Origin: Clostridia bacterium
GTDB taxonomy: Bacteria > Bacillota > Clostridia > Christensenellales > CAAEEZ01
Length of the DNA stretch: 64,000 nt
Assembly: GCA_900755035.1 (NCBI GenBank)
Contig: CAAEEZ010000014.1
Location: 153,800 to 217,799, forward strand
Direction: 5' to 3'
The position numbers and the translations under genes were made by a program. Below are positions 36,913 to 45,349 of the stretch, piece by piece (the stretch's first letter is position 1; each line of letters begins with the position of its first letter). The notes beneath the pieces were generated by a model. It ran no database searches, was not told where the DNA came from, and saw only the letters and a list, made by a program, of their open reading frames with translations.

Positions 36913-38685
36913 ATGGAATTGACTAAAAACAAGATGGTTCTTGAATTTATCGAAAAATCAAGAGCATTAACCAAGCCTGACAAAATAGTTTGGGTAGACG
37001 GTTCAAAAGAGCAAATCGACGCTTTCAAAAAAGAGGCTTGCGAAGTTACTCACGAACTTGAAAAGTTGAACGAAAACATTTTACCTGATTGCTATTTGCA
37101 CAGGACGGCTATAAACGACGTAGCTCGTGTAGAAGATAAAACGTTTATCTGTTCTACTCTTAAAGAAAACGCTGGTCCTACTAACAACTGGAAAGACCCT
37201 AAGGAGATGCACGCTATACTAGACGAAATCTACGACGGCGCTATGAAAGGTAGAACGATGTACGTTATCCCTTATATGATGGGACCTATCGGCTCTCCTT
37301 ATTCAAAAGTAGGTATCGAACTTACCGACTCTTTGTACGTAGTTCTAAACATGGTTATTATGACCAGAGTAGGCAAAGAAGTACTTGATTGCCTAGGCGA
37401 TAGCAACGACTTCGTTAGAGGACTTCACTCTAAGGCAAGCCTAGATATCGACAAGAGATATATCGTACACTTCCCAGAAGAGAATACGATTATGTCGGTT
37501 AACAGCGGATACGGCGGAAACGTTTTGCTTGGTAAAAAATGCTTCGCTCTAAGAATTGCATCTTTCCAAGGTAAAAACGAAGGCTGGATGGCTGAGCACA
37601 TGCTAATTTTAGGTATCCAAAAACCTGGTTGTGACGAAGTAAGATACGTAACGGCTGCTTTCCCTTCTGCTTGCGGAAAGACCAACCTTGCTATGCTTAT
37701 TCCTCCTGCTGCTTATACTAAGAAAGGCTACAAAGTATTCTGCGTAGGTGACGATATTGCTTGGATGAGACCTGGTAAAGACGGTAGACTATACGCAATT
37801 AACCCAGAAAACGGTTTCTTCGGCGTTGCTCCTGGTACTAACGAAAAATCTAACCCTAACGCACTTCATACCTGCTTGAAGGGTACTATTTACACCAACG
37901 TTTGCCACGACCTAGATACCAACACGGTTTGGTGGGAAGGCTTAAACAACAATCCTCCTAAGCACGCTGTTGACTGGAAAGGAAATCCTTGGACGGTTGA
38001 AAGTGGAGAGAAGGGCGCTAACCCTAACTCTAGATTTACTGCTCCTGCTTGGAATTGCCCTTGCATCAGCCCAGAGTTTAATAACCCAGACGGCGTTCCT
38101 GTAAGCGCTATTATCTTCGGTGGAAGAAGAGCAAAAACCGCTCCGCTTGTATATCAATCAAGAGATTGGAAGCACGGCGTATTCGTAGGTTCTATTATGG
38201 CTAGTGAAACTACGGCTGCTGCTGCTGGTAAAGTTGGCGTAGTTAGAAGAGATCCGTTTGCAATGTTGCCGTTCTGCGGATATAACATGGCAGATTACTT
38301 TGCTCATTGGCTAGAAATGGGCGACAAAATCGCTAAGAAACCTAAGATTTTCCACGTTAACTGGTTTAGACAAGACGAGAACGGACATTTCTTGTGGCCG
38401 GGCTTTGGCGACAACCTAAGAGTTTTGGATTGGATTTTGGATAGATGCGACGAAGTAGTAGACGCTAACGAGTGCGAAATCGGTTACGTTCCAAAGGCAG
38501 AAGATATCAATATCGAAGGTTTGGATATGACTACTGCTGATATTGAAAACCTACTACAAATCGACAAAGACGCTTGGAAAGAAGACGTTGCTTCGATTAA
38601 AGATTTCTATGCTAAATTCGAAGGTAGAATTCCTACTGAATTAACTGACGAACTTGCAAAACTAGAAGAAAATCTTAATAAATAA
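36913..38685 (+). CDS. pckG: Phosphoenolpyruvate carboxykinase (GTP)
   Basis: Interconverts oxaloacetate + GTP and phosphoenolpyruvate + CO2 + GDP. At 590 residues it has GTP-type length and sequence, including the P-loop region FPSACGKTNLAML (about 250-262) with the reactive Cys, and the GYGGN and GRRAKTAPLV substrate segments. In fermenters it often runs toward oxaloacetate, fixing CO2. Codon use is enriched in cct/ggt/ttc relative to neighbours, the look of a highly expressed gene. Monocistronic, with strong promoter and terminator. Confidence 0.95.
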   Translation: MELTKNKMVLEFIEKSRALTKPDKIVWVDGSKEQIDAFKKEACEVTHELEKLNENILPDCYLHRTAINDVARVEDKTFICSTLKENAGPTNNWKDPKEMHAILDEIYDGAMKGRTMYVIPYMMGPIGSPYSKVGIELTDSLYVVLNMVIMTRVGKEVLDCLGDSNDFVRGLHSKASLDIDKRYIVHFPEENTIMSVNSGYGGNVLLGKKCFALRIASFQGKNEGWMAEHMLILGIQKPGCDEVRYVTAAFPSACGKTNLAMLIPPAAYTKKGYKVFCVGDDIAWMRPGKDGRLYAINPENGFFGVAPGTNEKSNPNALHTCLKGTIYTNVCHDLDTNTVWWEGLNNNPPKHAVDWKGNPWTVESGEKGANPNSRFTAPAWNCPCISPEFNNPDGVPVSAIIFGGRRAKTAPLVYQSRDWKHGVFVGSIMASETTAAAAGKVGVVRRDPFAMLPFCGYNMADYFAHWLEMGDKIAKKPKIFHVNWFRQDENGHFLWPGFGDNLRVLDWILDRCDEVVDANECEIGYVPKAEDINIEGLDMTTADIENLLQIDKDAWKEDVASIKDFYAKFEGRIPTELTDELAKLEENLNK

Positions 38686-38710
38686 TTGAAAAATTATTAA
38701 AATAAAAAAG

Positions 38711-38728
38711 GCAGATAGCAATATCTGC
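38711..38728 (+). terminator. Terminator of pckG
   Basis: Seven-bp stem GCAGATA/TATCTGC with GCAA tetraloop and six U residues. Confidence 0.92.
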
Positions 38729-38780
38729 TTTTTTGTTGCAAAAAAAAAAGAATAATTTACCTAAAAAAACGACCTCGATA

Positions 38781-38809
38781 TTGACATGAGTTTTTCTATA
38801 ATATATAAT
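38781..38809 (+). promoter_or_regulatory. Perfect-consensus promoter of the large surface protein gene
   Basis: TTGACA, exactly 17 nt, TATAAT: a complete sigma-A consensus. Predicted start near 38,816. Confidence 0.92.
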
Positions 38810-38881
38810 ATCTATATGTAGTATTATGGATAATTGTCTAGGTTAGCCATATTTACAGCAATAAAATTTGGGGTGCAGAAT

Positions 38882-41800
38882 ATGAAGAGAATCTTTGCAA
38901 TAATTGCAATAGTCATGGTGGCGTGTCTTTCTTTGACAGGTCTTCTTTCGATGGACTACGTTGCAGTTGCGGAAGGGGAAACCGATTTTTCTAAGTCGGT
39001 TGTAGCAAAGACGCCAAGTAGTAACACTTATCAAGGTACTACTTATTACGGTATTAAAACTATTGAAGAGTGGAAGTGGGTATTTGATAATATCGACAAA
39101 ATAAACGAAAGAAAAAACACTTTTGTTATCGAAAACGATTTAGATTTTTCAAAGTACACTAATATTCCGGCGTTAGACTACGGTAGCAGGCAAGGCGACG
39201 TTCCCGGTTCTACTTCGCCTATGAGATTTAGTATCGTAGGTGGTAAGGTAGTGGTAGATGCTCACGGTGCTGTTAGAATTAGCAATTTTATTCCAACAAT
39301 CACTGGTTATTCTATTAAAATCGACAAACGTAATCTTGGCTTTATGAATATGTTTGACGGCGAAGTAATTAGAAACTTGAAGTTTGATAGTATGAAATTT
39401 ACCTATGCAGGCAAAGCAACCGACCAAGTTGGAGGCCCGCTAGGTTGTTTGGTAGGTACTCTTTTAAGCGGTACTATTGAAAACGTAAGTTTTACTAACG
39501 CAGACCTTAACGTTGCCAACTTTAACGGAGTAGTTGGCGGTGTGGTAGGTAAAGTGATTAACGGCACGATATCGGCAACCGATTTCCAAGGTAATATTAT
39601 TGCCACAGCGTCTAACGCAAAAGTAGGCGGTATGGTTGGCGAGATTATAATGGGCGAAATCGATTATACCGGCAAGCATAACGTAAACGATATTAAAATT
39701 AAGGACAGCTACGTTGTAGCAAGTATTGAAGGTGGAAAATATGCAGGTGGAATTATAGGTAACGTTGGTTATAGCATTTATTTGTATGACGAAACGTTAA
39801 CGTCGCTAGCTAATATTACCGTTCAAAACGTATATGCTAAACTTAAAAAGATAACGGTAGCAGATACTAAGGGAGTACCTTATGGTATTTTAGGTAATGC
39901 TAATATTGAAAAAGAAGACGTAGTTCTTCCACCGATAGGTCAAGAAGCAAACCCTTCTACAATCGTTCCTATTGAAAACGTAAAATTCGTAAACGTTATT
40001 TCTTCAGACACTACGGAAAGCAAGGTGCTAACCCAAATGCCTATTATATTTCCAAATACGCAAGTAATAAATGGCAAAACGATGCCTAACGCGGACTTTG
40101 CAATTAGCGCAAATTATAGTAAATTCGAGCTTGGTAAAGTTTGGATTATGCCCGAAACTGACGATGCTGCAAATCAACAACTAGACTTAATATATAAATA
40201 CGAGAGTAAACAAGTAAAAGCCGTAATTGCAGTTACTCCTGCCGGTAGTAGTATTGCCGAACTTTCAAACGGAATAGTAAGTTTCGTTAAAGATTCGCCA
40301 ATAGTAATGACGATGCAACCGAAAGACGGCATACACTTGTTAAAGGTAAAATTATTGCTTAAAGAGAATGCAACGTCTGGTGTTCAACCGATTGAAATTA
40401 TGCTTTACGAAGCAAAAGCCTTTGCTGACCAAACGTTTGCTACTGCCGATGAATTTTTTGATTACTATGGTAAAAACGAGGCAACTGTAAAATACGATTA
40501 TAAAAATTCTAAATTAACGATACCTGTAACTGAAAACGGTGATACAAAAGCAAAAGAGTACATAGTTCAAGGTGCTGATGGCCAAAAATACAATTTATTT
40601 GAAATGGTTGGCGAAAAGTTCAAGTATGACGTAACTTTCGAGTTTTACTTTGCCGACGAGCAAAAGGTAGAAGCTGTAAATGAATATAAAATTAGCGCAG
40701 AGCCCGTATTCTTAACCGACAATAAGCCTACTAATCTAGGTGACGTCGTTCTTATGGAGCAAGCAAATGCAAATAATAATACTGCTACTACTAAACCTAA
40801 CGGCACTAAATATTTTCATAATGAAATAATTAACGTATTCGTGCCAGAAACTTATAGTGATGCGACGGGTTTGATTTTAGATGGCGTAAAGGTAAAAAGT
40901 AACGCAGGCGAGGAATATTTAACAAGTGAGTCAGGAAGAGGTTGGGCTTTAATAAATAAGGATTATAGCTACCAAAAAGATGGTGTAATAATAAGGGGTT
41001 CTCTTTACAAGGTACAATTAAACTATCTAAAAAATAAGCTTTACGATAAGGATAGCGTTACGTTACAATTCATATTTAACGGCAAAAAGTTGGGTGAAAG
41101 CCTAAGATTCCAAGTTGGTAAAGACGGCGACGCTGTAAAAGACTTAGTTTATAATAATATCCTTAGCGTGCAATATTTTGACGAAAATAATTTGCAAGTT
41201 TTAGACCCAAGAGTGTATGACAGCCTAACTATCAAATTTACTTTGGGCTCAAAAGGACAAGGATATGCATTTAATATGATGGATTTTGCCGATAAAAAAA
41301 TGTATATCAACGTAAATACTAAAACAAATAAAGATGAGGCTGGTACTGATACAAAATATGAAGTAACCTACGACGAAGTTACTAAAACGTTTACTACAAC
41401 AAAAGCCGTGTCATTTTCGGCGCAAACGATAGTATACGTGCAAGTGGTACAAACGGTTCAAAATAGTGTAGGACTTGCCGGCGTAACGTTTAATCCACCT
41501 AGTATGAAATTATATAATATTCCTGTTTTAGGTAAAGACGGAATCAACATAGTAGGATTTGCAACGGCAACGCTACTATATAGCGATAAAGACGGCGCAC
41601 GTAAATTAACAGTTAAAACCGAAGCAGACCAAAGTTTTGGCGATGTTGATATTAGTGATATCGTAAAAGTTGGCGCAAACGGAGTAGTGGCAGAATTCAC
41701 GTCTATTCAAGGCGCTAATATAGGTGTGGAAATCGTTAAAAACACGGTAGACCAAACAGATGCTTACAAGTATTATAAATTGAGTTCGTACAAGTTGAAC

Positions 41801-44056
41801 GACGTGGATTATACTTTTACCTATTATGATGAAGAAGGTTTCTCTACCGTTGGTAAAATAGATATGTCTAAAACGACTCCTACAAACATTATAAACGTGC
41901 AATTTAGTACCGTTGAGCAACAAATAACTGTTATGCCTTACGTTAAAGACGAAGCCGGACAAATGGTAGCGTTAAGTAAGGATAAAGATGATAAAATGTT
42001 CCCATATGGTAACCATTTTAGTTTTAGTAGGCTAGAGTACGTTACTAGATATGAAAAAGATTATGTTTTTGACGGATGGCTAATGGGAAGCGAAGGGGAC
42101 CCTGTTGTTTCGGATTCGTTTGGTGGAAGAGCAGACGGAAAGAAAGAGGTTAGAATTATTCTTACGCCGAAAGTGAAAATTACCTTTAATGCAAATAAAG
42201 ATTTTGGTAGTATTTTAATAGACGGAAGGAAGATAACCACTTTTGAGTTTGATAAGAGATTATACAATGATGCCGATAAAAAACTAGTTTTCAAGGTGGA
42301 ATTGTTGCGTGGTAAGAAACTTATCGTAGAAGATAATGAAAAATATACCTATGATTCAAATAATCAAACTATTACGATAAATATTTCGAAATTGCCAGCA
42401 TTAAATCAAACTAATCTAGAAGCAGGATTACTAGATATAAAAGTGCCACTTGCGTATGAGGATATAACTCTTGAGTTTAGAGTTAATAATATACATCTTG
42501 ACGACAAAGGAATGGATATAACAGAAAAAGGTGGCATAACTACTATATATGATGGCAACCAAGTTGTTATAGGCTCTTTTGACCCTGCCTATACAGACTT
42601 GAACTTGAAATTCGATTCGAGAATGTATATTGAAGCGCAAGTAAACGATGGCTTTGCTGTTACTTTCTATATAAACGAAGAAGTCGCAGATTATAGGCTT
42701 ATATCAAGGATAGAAAATAAATATACTTTGAAGTTGCCTGAAATGACTGAAAATACTACTATTACTGTAGAATATAAGAAGTCGCCTGAACAAACTTTCC
42801 ACAGGATAGTTGGTAGCAAAATAGAATTTGGCCATATAGAAAATGGTCAATTTGTAAAAGACAGCGACGTACACGAGGCAAATATTCAATTTGCTTTCAG
42901 CGTAACAGGTGGCAATATTAACGCTAATAATATTCCTCATGGTACGAAAGTAACGGTAACGTTTAACGACTTAAACCCTAAGTACGAGTTTTACAGTTGG
43001 TTTAATGGCAAGGAAGGTCAGCCGGTTGAAAGCAAGAGCTTGATTTATGTAATAGATAGTATCGATGATAATTATCAAATTACGTTAAGAATTGTTGAAA
43101 AGACCTATAAAGTAGAGGTTTTGTTGCCTGAATTACCTAGTGGCGATACGGCTACCGTAACAATTCGTAAGCCAGACGGAACAGTGGAGGATATTCCAAA
43201 TTCTAATGTTAAGTTTGAATTGGTTGCAAAATATGGAGAAAGCGTTAGCCTATTCTTTAACCCTAATATCAATGAATATTACGAGATAGATAGATGGGTT
43301 GTAACGGGTGATGCTAATCCAAGTACCGCACAAACGTATACGCTTGGTTCTATTCAAGATAATTACGTAATTCGTGTTCAAGTAAGAAAGAAAAAGGCAA
43401 ACGTAGATATTATTACCGACGACCTAAAAATCAAGCACGATATGTCGTATACGGGCTTTGCAACGGGATATACCAAAGCGTTATTGTTTGAAGGTAATAC
43501 CAAAGTAAAATTAACGGCGTTGCCTAGCCCGGATGCTTATTTTGAAAAATGGATTGTAAAAGACGCAGACGGCGTTAGAAATTACAGCAAAGACGCAGAA
43601 ATTGTTGTAGATAACGAAGAAGGAAAGACTTACGAAGCAGTATTCCAAATAAAGAAATACAAAATTACCTTCATAAATCAAGACGTGTACGCACCTATAT
43701 TCAAAGGTGAAAATCCAGACGCTATTAGCCATGGCAAGAATATAAGGATAGAATTTAACGTAATGGCTGGTTACAAGATAGATAAGATAATCATCAATGG
43801 CGGAGAGCAGGTTATTCCTATCGGTTCGGTAAATGCAATAGACTTATACAATATTGATAAAGACCAAACTATACAAGTGCTATACCACAAAGTAGATATG
43901 ACCGATAGTGATAAAATGATGGTTACGGTTGCTGTTATAATGTTAATCGTTGCAGTGGTTGTTGCAGTAATCGTTTATATTCTACTTGTAAACTCTTCGA
44001 TTAAACAAGCAAGAAAGAAGAGAAAAGATAAGAGCAATAGAATTAACGTTGATTAG
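38882..44056 (+). CDS. Large surface protein with repeat domains and C-terminal anchor
   Basis: A 1,724-residue extracellular protein. Signal peptide at 1-31 (ending VAVAEGE), an N-terminal beta-helix-like region with GLUG-like motifs such as GGVVGKVINGTI and GGMVGEIIMGEI (about 130-290), a long middle part without clear family, then several InlB-type/bacterial-repeat modules (about 1,040-1,660, patterns like KYEFYSWFNG and FEKWIVKD), and one membrane segment (about 1,680-1,705) with a basic tail ending RINVD. The ATG at 38,882 follows GGGG and begins the signal peptide; an upstream in-frame TTG at 38,834 is less likely. Probably an adhesin. No cell-wall sorting signal (LPxTG). Confidence 0.83.
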   Translation: MKRIFAIIAIVMVACLSLTGLLSMDYVAVAEGETDFSKSVVAKTPSSNTYQGTTYYGIKTIEEWKWVFDNIDKINERKNTFVIENDLDFSKYTNIPALDYGSRQGDVPGSTSPMRFSIVGGKVVVDAHGAVRISNFIPTITGYSIKIDKRNLGFMNMFDGEVIRNLKFDSMKFTYAGKATDQVGGPLGCLVGTLLSGTIENVSFTNADLNVANFNGVVGGVVGKVINGTISATDFQGNIIATASNAKVGGMVGEIIMGEIDYTGKHNVNDIKIKDSYVVASIEGGKYAGGIIGNVGYSIYLYDETLTSLANITVQNVYAKLKKITVADTKGVPYGILGNANIEKEDVVLPPIGQEANPSTIVPIENVKFVNVISSDTTESKVLTQMPIIFPNTQVINGKTMPNADFAISANYSKFELGKVWIMPETDDAANQQLDLIYKYESKQVKAVIAVTPAGSSIAELSNGIVSFVKDSPIVMTMQPKDGIHLLKVKLLLKENATSGVQPIEIMLYEAKAFADQTFATADEFFDYYGKNEATVKYDYKNSKLTIPVTENGDTKAKEYIVQGADGQKYNLFEMVGEKFKYDVTFEFYFADEQKVEAVNEYKISAEPVFLTDNKPTNLGDVVLMEQANANNNTATTKPNGTKYFHNEIINVFVPETYSDATGLILDGVKVKSNAGEEYLTSESGRGWALINKDYSYQKDGVIIRGSLYKVQLNYLKNKLYDKDSVTLQFIFNGKKLGESLRFQVGKDGDAVKDLVYNNILSVQYFDENNLQVLDPRVYDSLTIKFTLGSKGQGYAFNMMDFADKKMYINVNTKTNKDEAGTDTKYEVTYDEVTKTFTTTKAVSFSAQTIVYVQVVQTVQNSVGLAGVTFNPPSMKLYNIPVLGKDGINIVGFATATLLYSDKDGARKLTVKTEADQSFGDVDISDIVKVGANGVVAEFTSIQGANIGVEIVKNTVDQTDAYKYYKLSSYKLNDVDYTFTYYDEEGFSTVGKIDMSKTTPTNIINVQFSTVEQQITVMPYVKDEAGQMVALSKDKDDKMFPYGNHFSFSRLEYVTRYEKDYVFDGWLMGSEGDPVVSDSFGGRADGKKEVRIILTPKVKITFNANKDFGSILIDGRKITTFEFDKRLYNDADKKLVFKVELLRGKKLIVEDNEKYTYDSNNQTITINISKLPALNQTNLEAGLLDIKVPLAYEDITLEFRVNNIHLDDKGMDITEKGGITTIYDGNQVVIGSFDPAYTDLNLKFDSRMYIEAQVNDGFAVTFYINEEVADYRLISRIENKYTLKLPEMTENTTITVEYKKSPEQTFHRIVGSKIEFGHIENGQFVKDSDVHEANIQFAFSVTGGNINANNIPHGTKVTVTFNDLNPKYEFYSWFNGKEGQPVESKSLIYVIDSIDDNYQITLRIVEKTYKVEVLLPELPSGDTATVTIRKPDGTVEDIPNSNVKFELVAKYGESVSLFFNPNINEYYEIDRWVVTGDANPSTAQTYTLGSIQDNYVIRVQVRKKKANVDIITDDLKIKHDMSYTGFATGYTKALLFEGNTKVKLTALPSPDAYFEKWIVKDADGVRNYSKDAEIVVDNEEGKTYEAVFQIKKYKITFINQDVYAPIFKGENPDAISHGKNIRIEFNVMAGYKIDKIIINGGEQVIPIGSVNAIDLYNIDKDQTIQVLYHKVDMTDSDKMMVTVAVIMLIVAVVVAVIVYILLVNSSIKQARKKRKDKSNRINVD

Positions 44057-44081
44057 TATTTATGCTAACGGATAGGCAATT

Positions 44082-44107
44082 AAAACAGACCCTTGTGGGT
44101 CTGTTTT
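44082..44107 (+). terminator. Terminator of large surface protein gene
   Basis: Eleven-bp stem AAAACAGACCC/GGGTCTGTTTT with TTGT loop. Confidence 0.93.
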
Positions 44108-44386
44108 TTGTTTCGTACAAATACTTGCTTACGGTCAAAAGTGGCGTTGTAAGTGAATTTGTTGGCCGTAGAGCATAATATATACTTCGTTTATAAGGAT
44201 ATATAATAAAAAATATATAATATAAATATCTATATATATTATATCAAGATATTTAGCAATATATTTTGACTTATAAAACTAGATATTGATAAATAAAAGA
44301 ACGTGGATTAGCAAATTAGCTAGCAAAAAAGAAAAATCACGATTATAATAGGAAAAAATATATCGTAACCTAAAATAGAGTAGAAA
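44108..44386. other. AT-rich intergenic stretch
   Basis: No gene is visible. The centre (about 44,200-44,265) is almost pure A/T with many TATA steps, flanked by ordinary sequence. It separates two terminators of convergent genes. No origin-type boxes or long repeats seen. Confidence 0.5.
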
Positions 44387-44410
44387 AAAATGCCTATTGC
44401 TAGGCATTTT
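44387..44410 (-). terminator. Terminator of TetR gene
   Basis: On the minus strand a 10-bp stem AAAATGCCTA/TAGGCATTTT with a 4-nt loop, followed by U residues, 25 nt after the stop. Confidence 0.88.
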
Positions 44411-44435
44411 AGTATTTAGATATTTAATTTTCGTA

Positions 44436-45044
44436 TTAGTCCTCAAAGAAAGTTTTACAAATTTGTTTTACATATTGTTCTCTAAACTTAGGGTCTGCAA
44501 TGCTATTAAAATATGCAACTTCAACTTTTAGCAAGTTTAGTTCGAATATAATCGGGAATGCAAACGTTGAGAATAATTGTGTATATTTTACTTTGCACTC
44601 ATCCATAGAATGTACGGGGGATATTTTGGCAATGGTTTGCATAATTTTGTCCATAAAAGCTTGGTCAAGAGAAATTTCATGCACGTATATAAATATAGCT
44701 TCTTGCATTATTTTGCTGTCTGCACTAAATATATAATTAAGTAGTCCTAGGTTTTCAAAGCAAAAGTCGTACATACAAGATATTAGTTTACACAAAGTTT
44801 GCTCGTAGTCCGTAGAGGTTTCAAATTCGTCTAAAAACGTATTTAGTTTTAGTTTTAACGAATGTAATTGGTCGGTAATTATATCCTTTATTAAGTTCTC
44901 TTTATCGCCAAAATAATAGTTAATAGCAGCAATATTTACATTCGCTGATGACGAAATGTCTTTTAACGTAAGATTATGATTTTTTCTAAGTAACTTTAAT
45001 GCAGTTTGGAAAATTAAAGTTTTTGTTTTATTGTTTTTTGCCAT
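44436..45044 (-). CDS. TetR/AcrR family transcriptional regulator
   Basis: A 202-residue one-component regulator. The N-terminal helix-turn-helix (about 10-55) contains LTLKDISSSANVNIAAINYYFGDKENLI, the TetR hallmark; the C-terminal half is the variable ligand-binding domain. It has its own promoter with a nearby perfect palindrome that may be its operator. It stands alone between two envelope genes, so its targets may be those or distant genes; the ligand is unknown. Confidence 0.9.
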   Translation of the reverse strand: MAKNNKTKTLIFQTALKLLRKNHNLTLKDISSSANVNIAAINYYFGDKENLIKDIITDQLHSLKLKLNTFLDEFETSTDYEQTLCKLISCMYDFCFENLGLLNYIFSADSKIMQEAIFIYVHEISLDQAFMDKIMQTIAKISPVHSMDECKVKYTQLFSTFAFPIIFELNLLKVEVAYFNSIADPKFREQYVKQICKTFFED

Positions 45045-45064
45045 AATTCACCTCTTATACGTTT

Positions 45065-45128
45065 ATAATATCAAGTAAATACGTGCTAGTCAATATTAGA
45101 TTTGAAAAAAAATTGAAAAATTTTTCAA
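45065..45128 (-). promoter_or_regulatory. Promoter and possible autoregulatory operator of tetR gene
   Basis: On the minus strand TTGACT, 17-nt spacer, TATTAT (45,065-45,093). Twenty bp upstream is a perfect 16-bp palindrome TTGAAAAATTTTTCAA (45,113-45,128), a plausible TetR-family binding site. The palindrome could also be chance in such A/T-rich sequence. Confidence 0.6.
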
Positions 45129-45317
45129 AAAAAAATTATAGTATTATAAATTATTTAACATCGATAGTGTATAGAGTAATAATTTAATTAGAACTATGCG
45201 GACGTTTGTTTTGAATAATATTTTAGCACCTTATATTTTACATAATATAGTTTAGATAGTTTGTTAAATATCAAAGAACTAGAATTGCATAGCGTGTTAG
45301 AACTTAAACATAAAAAT
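45129..45317. other. Intergenic stretch, no gene
   Basis: A/T-rich sequence between the TetR gene and the terminator of the phosphoesterase gene; no reading frame with ribosome binding site and no clear structured element. Confidence 0.5.
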
Positions 45318-45341
45318 AAAGCCCCGCATATGCAGGGCTTT
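45318..45341 (-). terminator. Terminator of double metallophosphoesterase gene
   Basis: On the minus strand AAAGCCC/GGGCTTT with an inner GCAT/ATGC extension and U-rich 3' side, 9 nt after the stop. Confidence 0.88.
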
Positions 45342-45349
45342 AAAAGTTG

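Noticed and set aside
38834..38881. Upstream TTG start for the large surface protein
   Set aside because: It would add 16 residues before the signal peptide and lacks a ribosome binding site; the ATG at 38,882 has GGGG and begins the signal peptide.
39403..43732. Several 60-120-codon frames opposite the large surface protein
   Set aside because: Low-complexity antisense frames without start signals; the plus frame is continuous for 1,724 codons.
44108..44386. AT-rich block as a replication origin
   Set aside because: No DnaA-box clusters and no origin-linked genes (dnaA, dnaN, parAB) in the neighbourhood.
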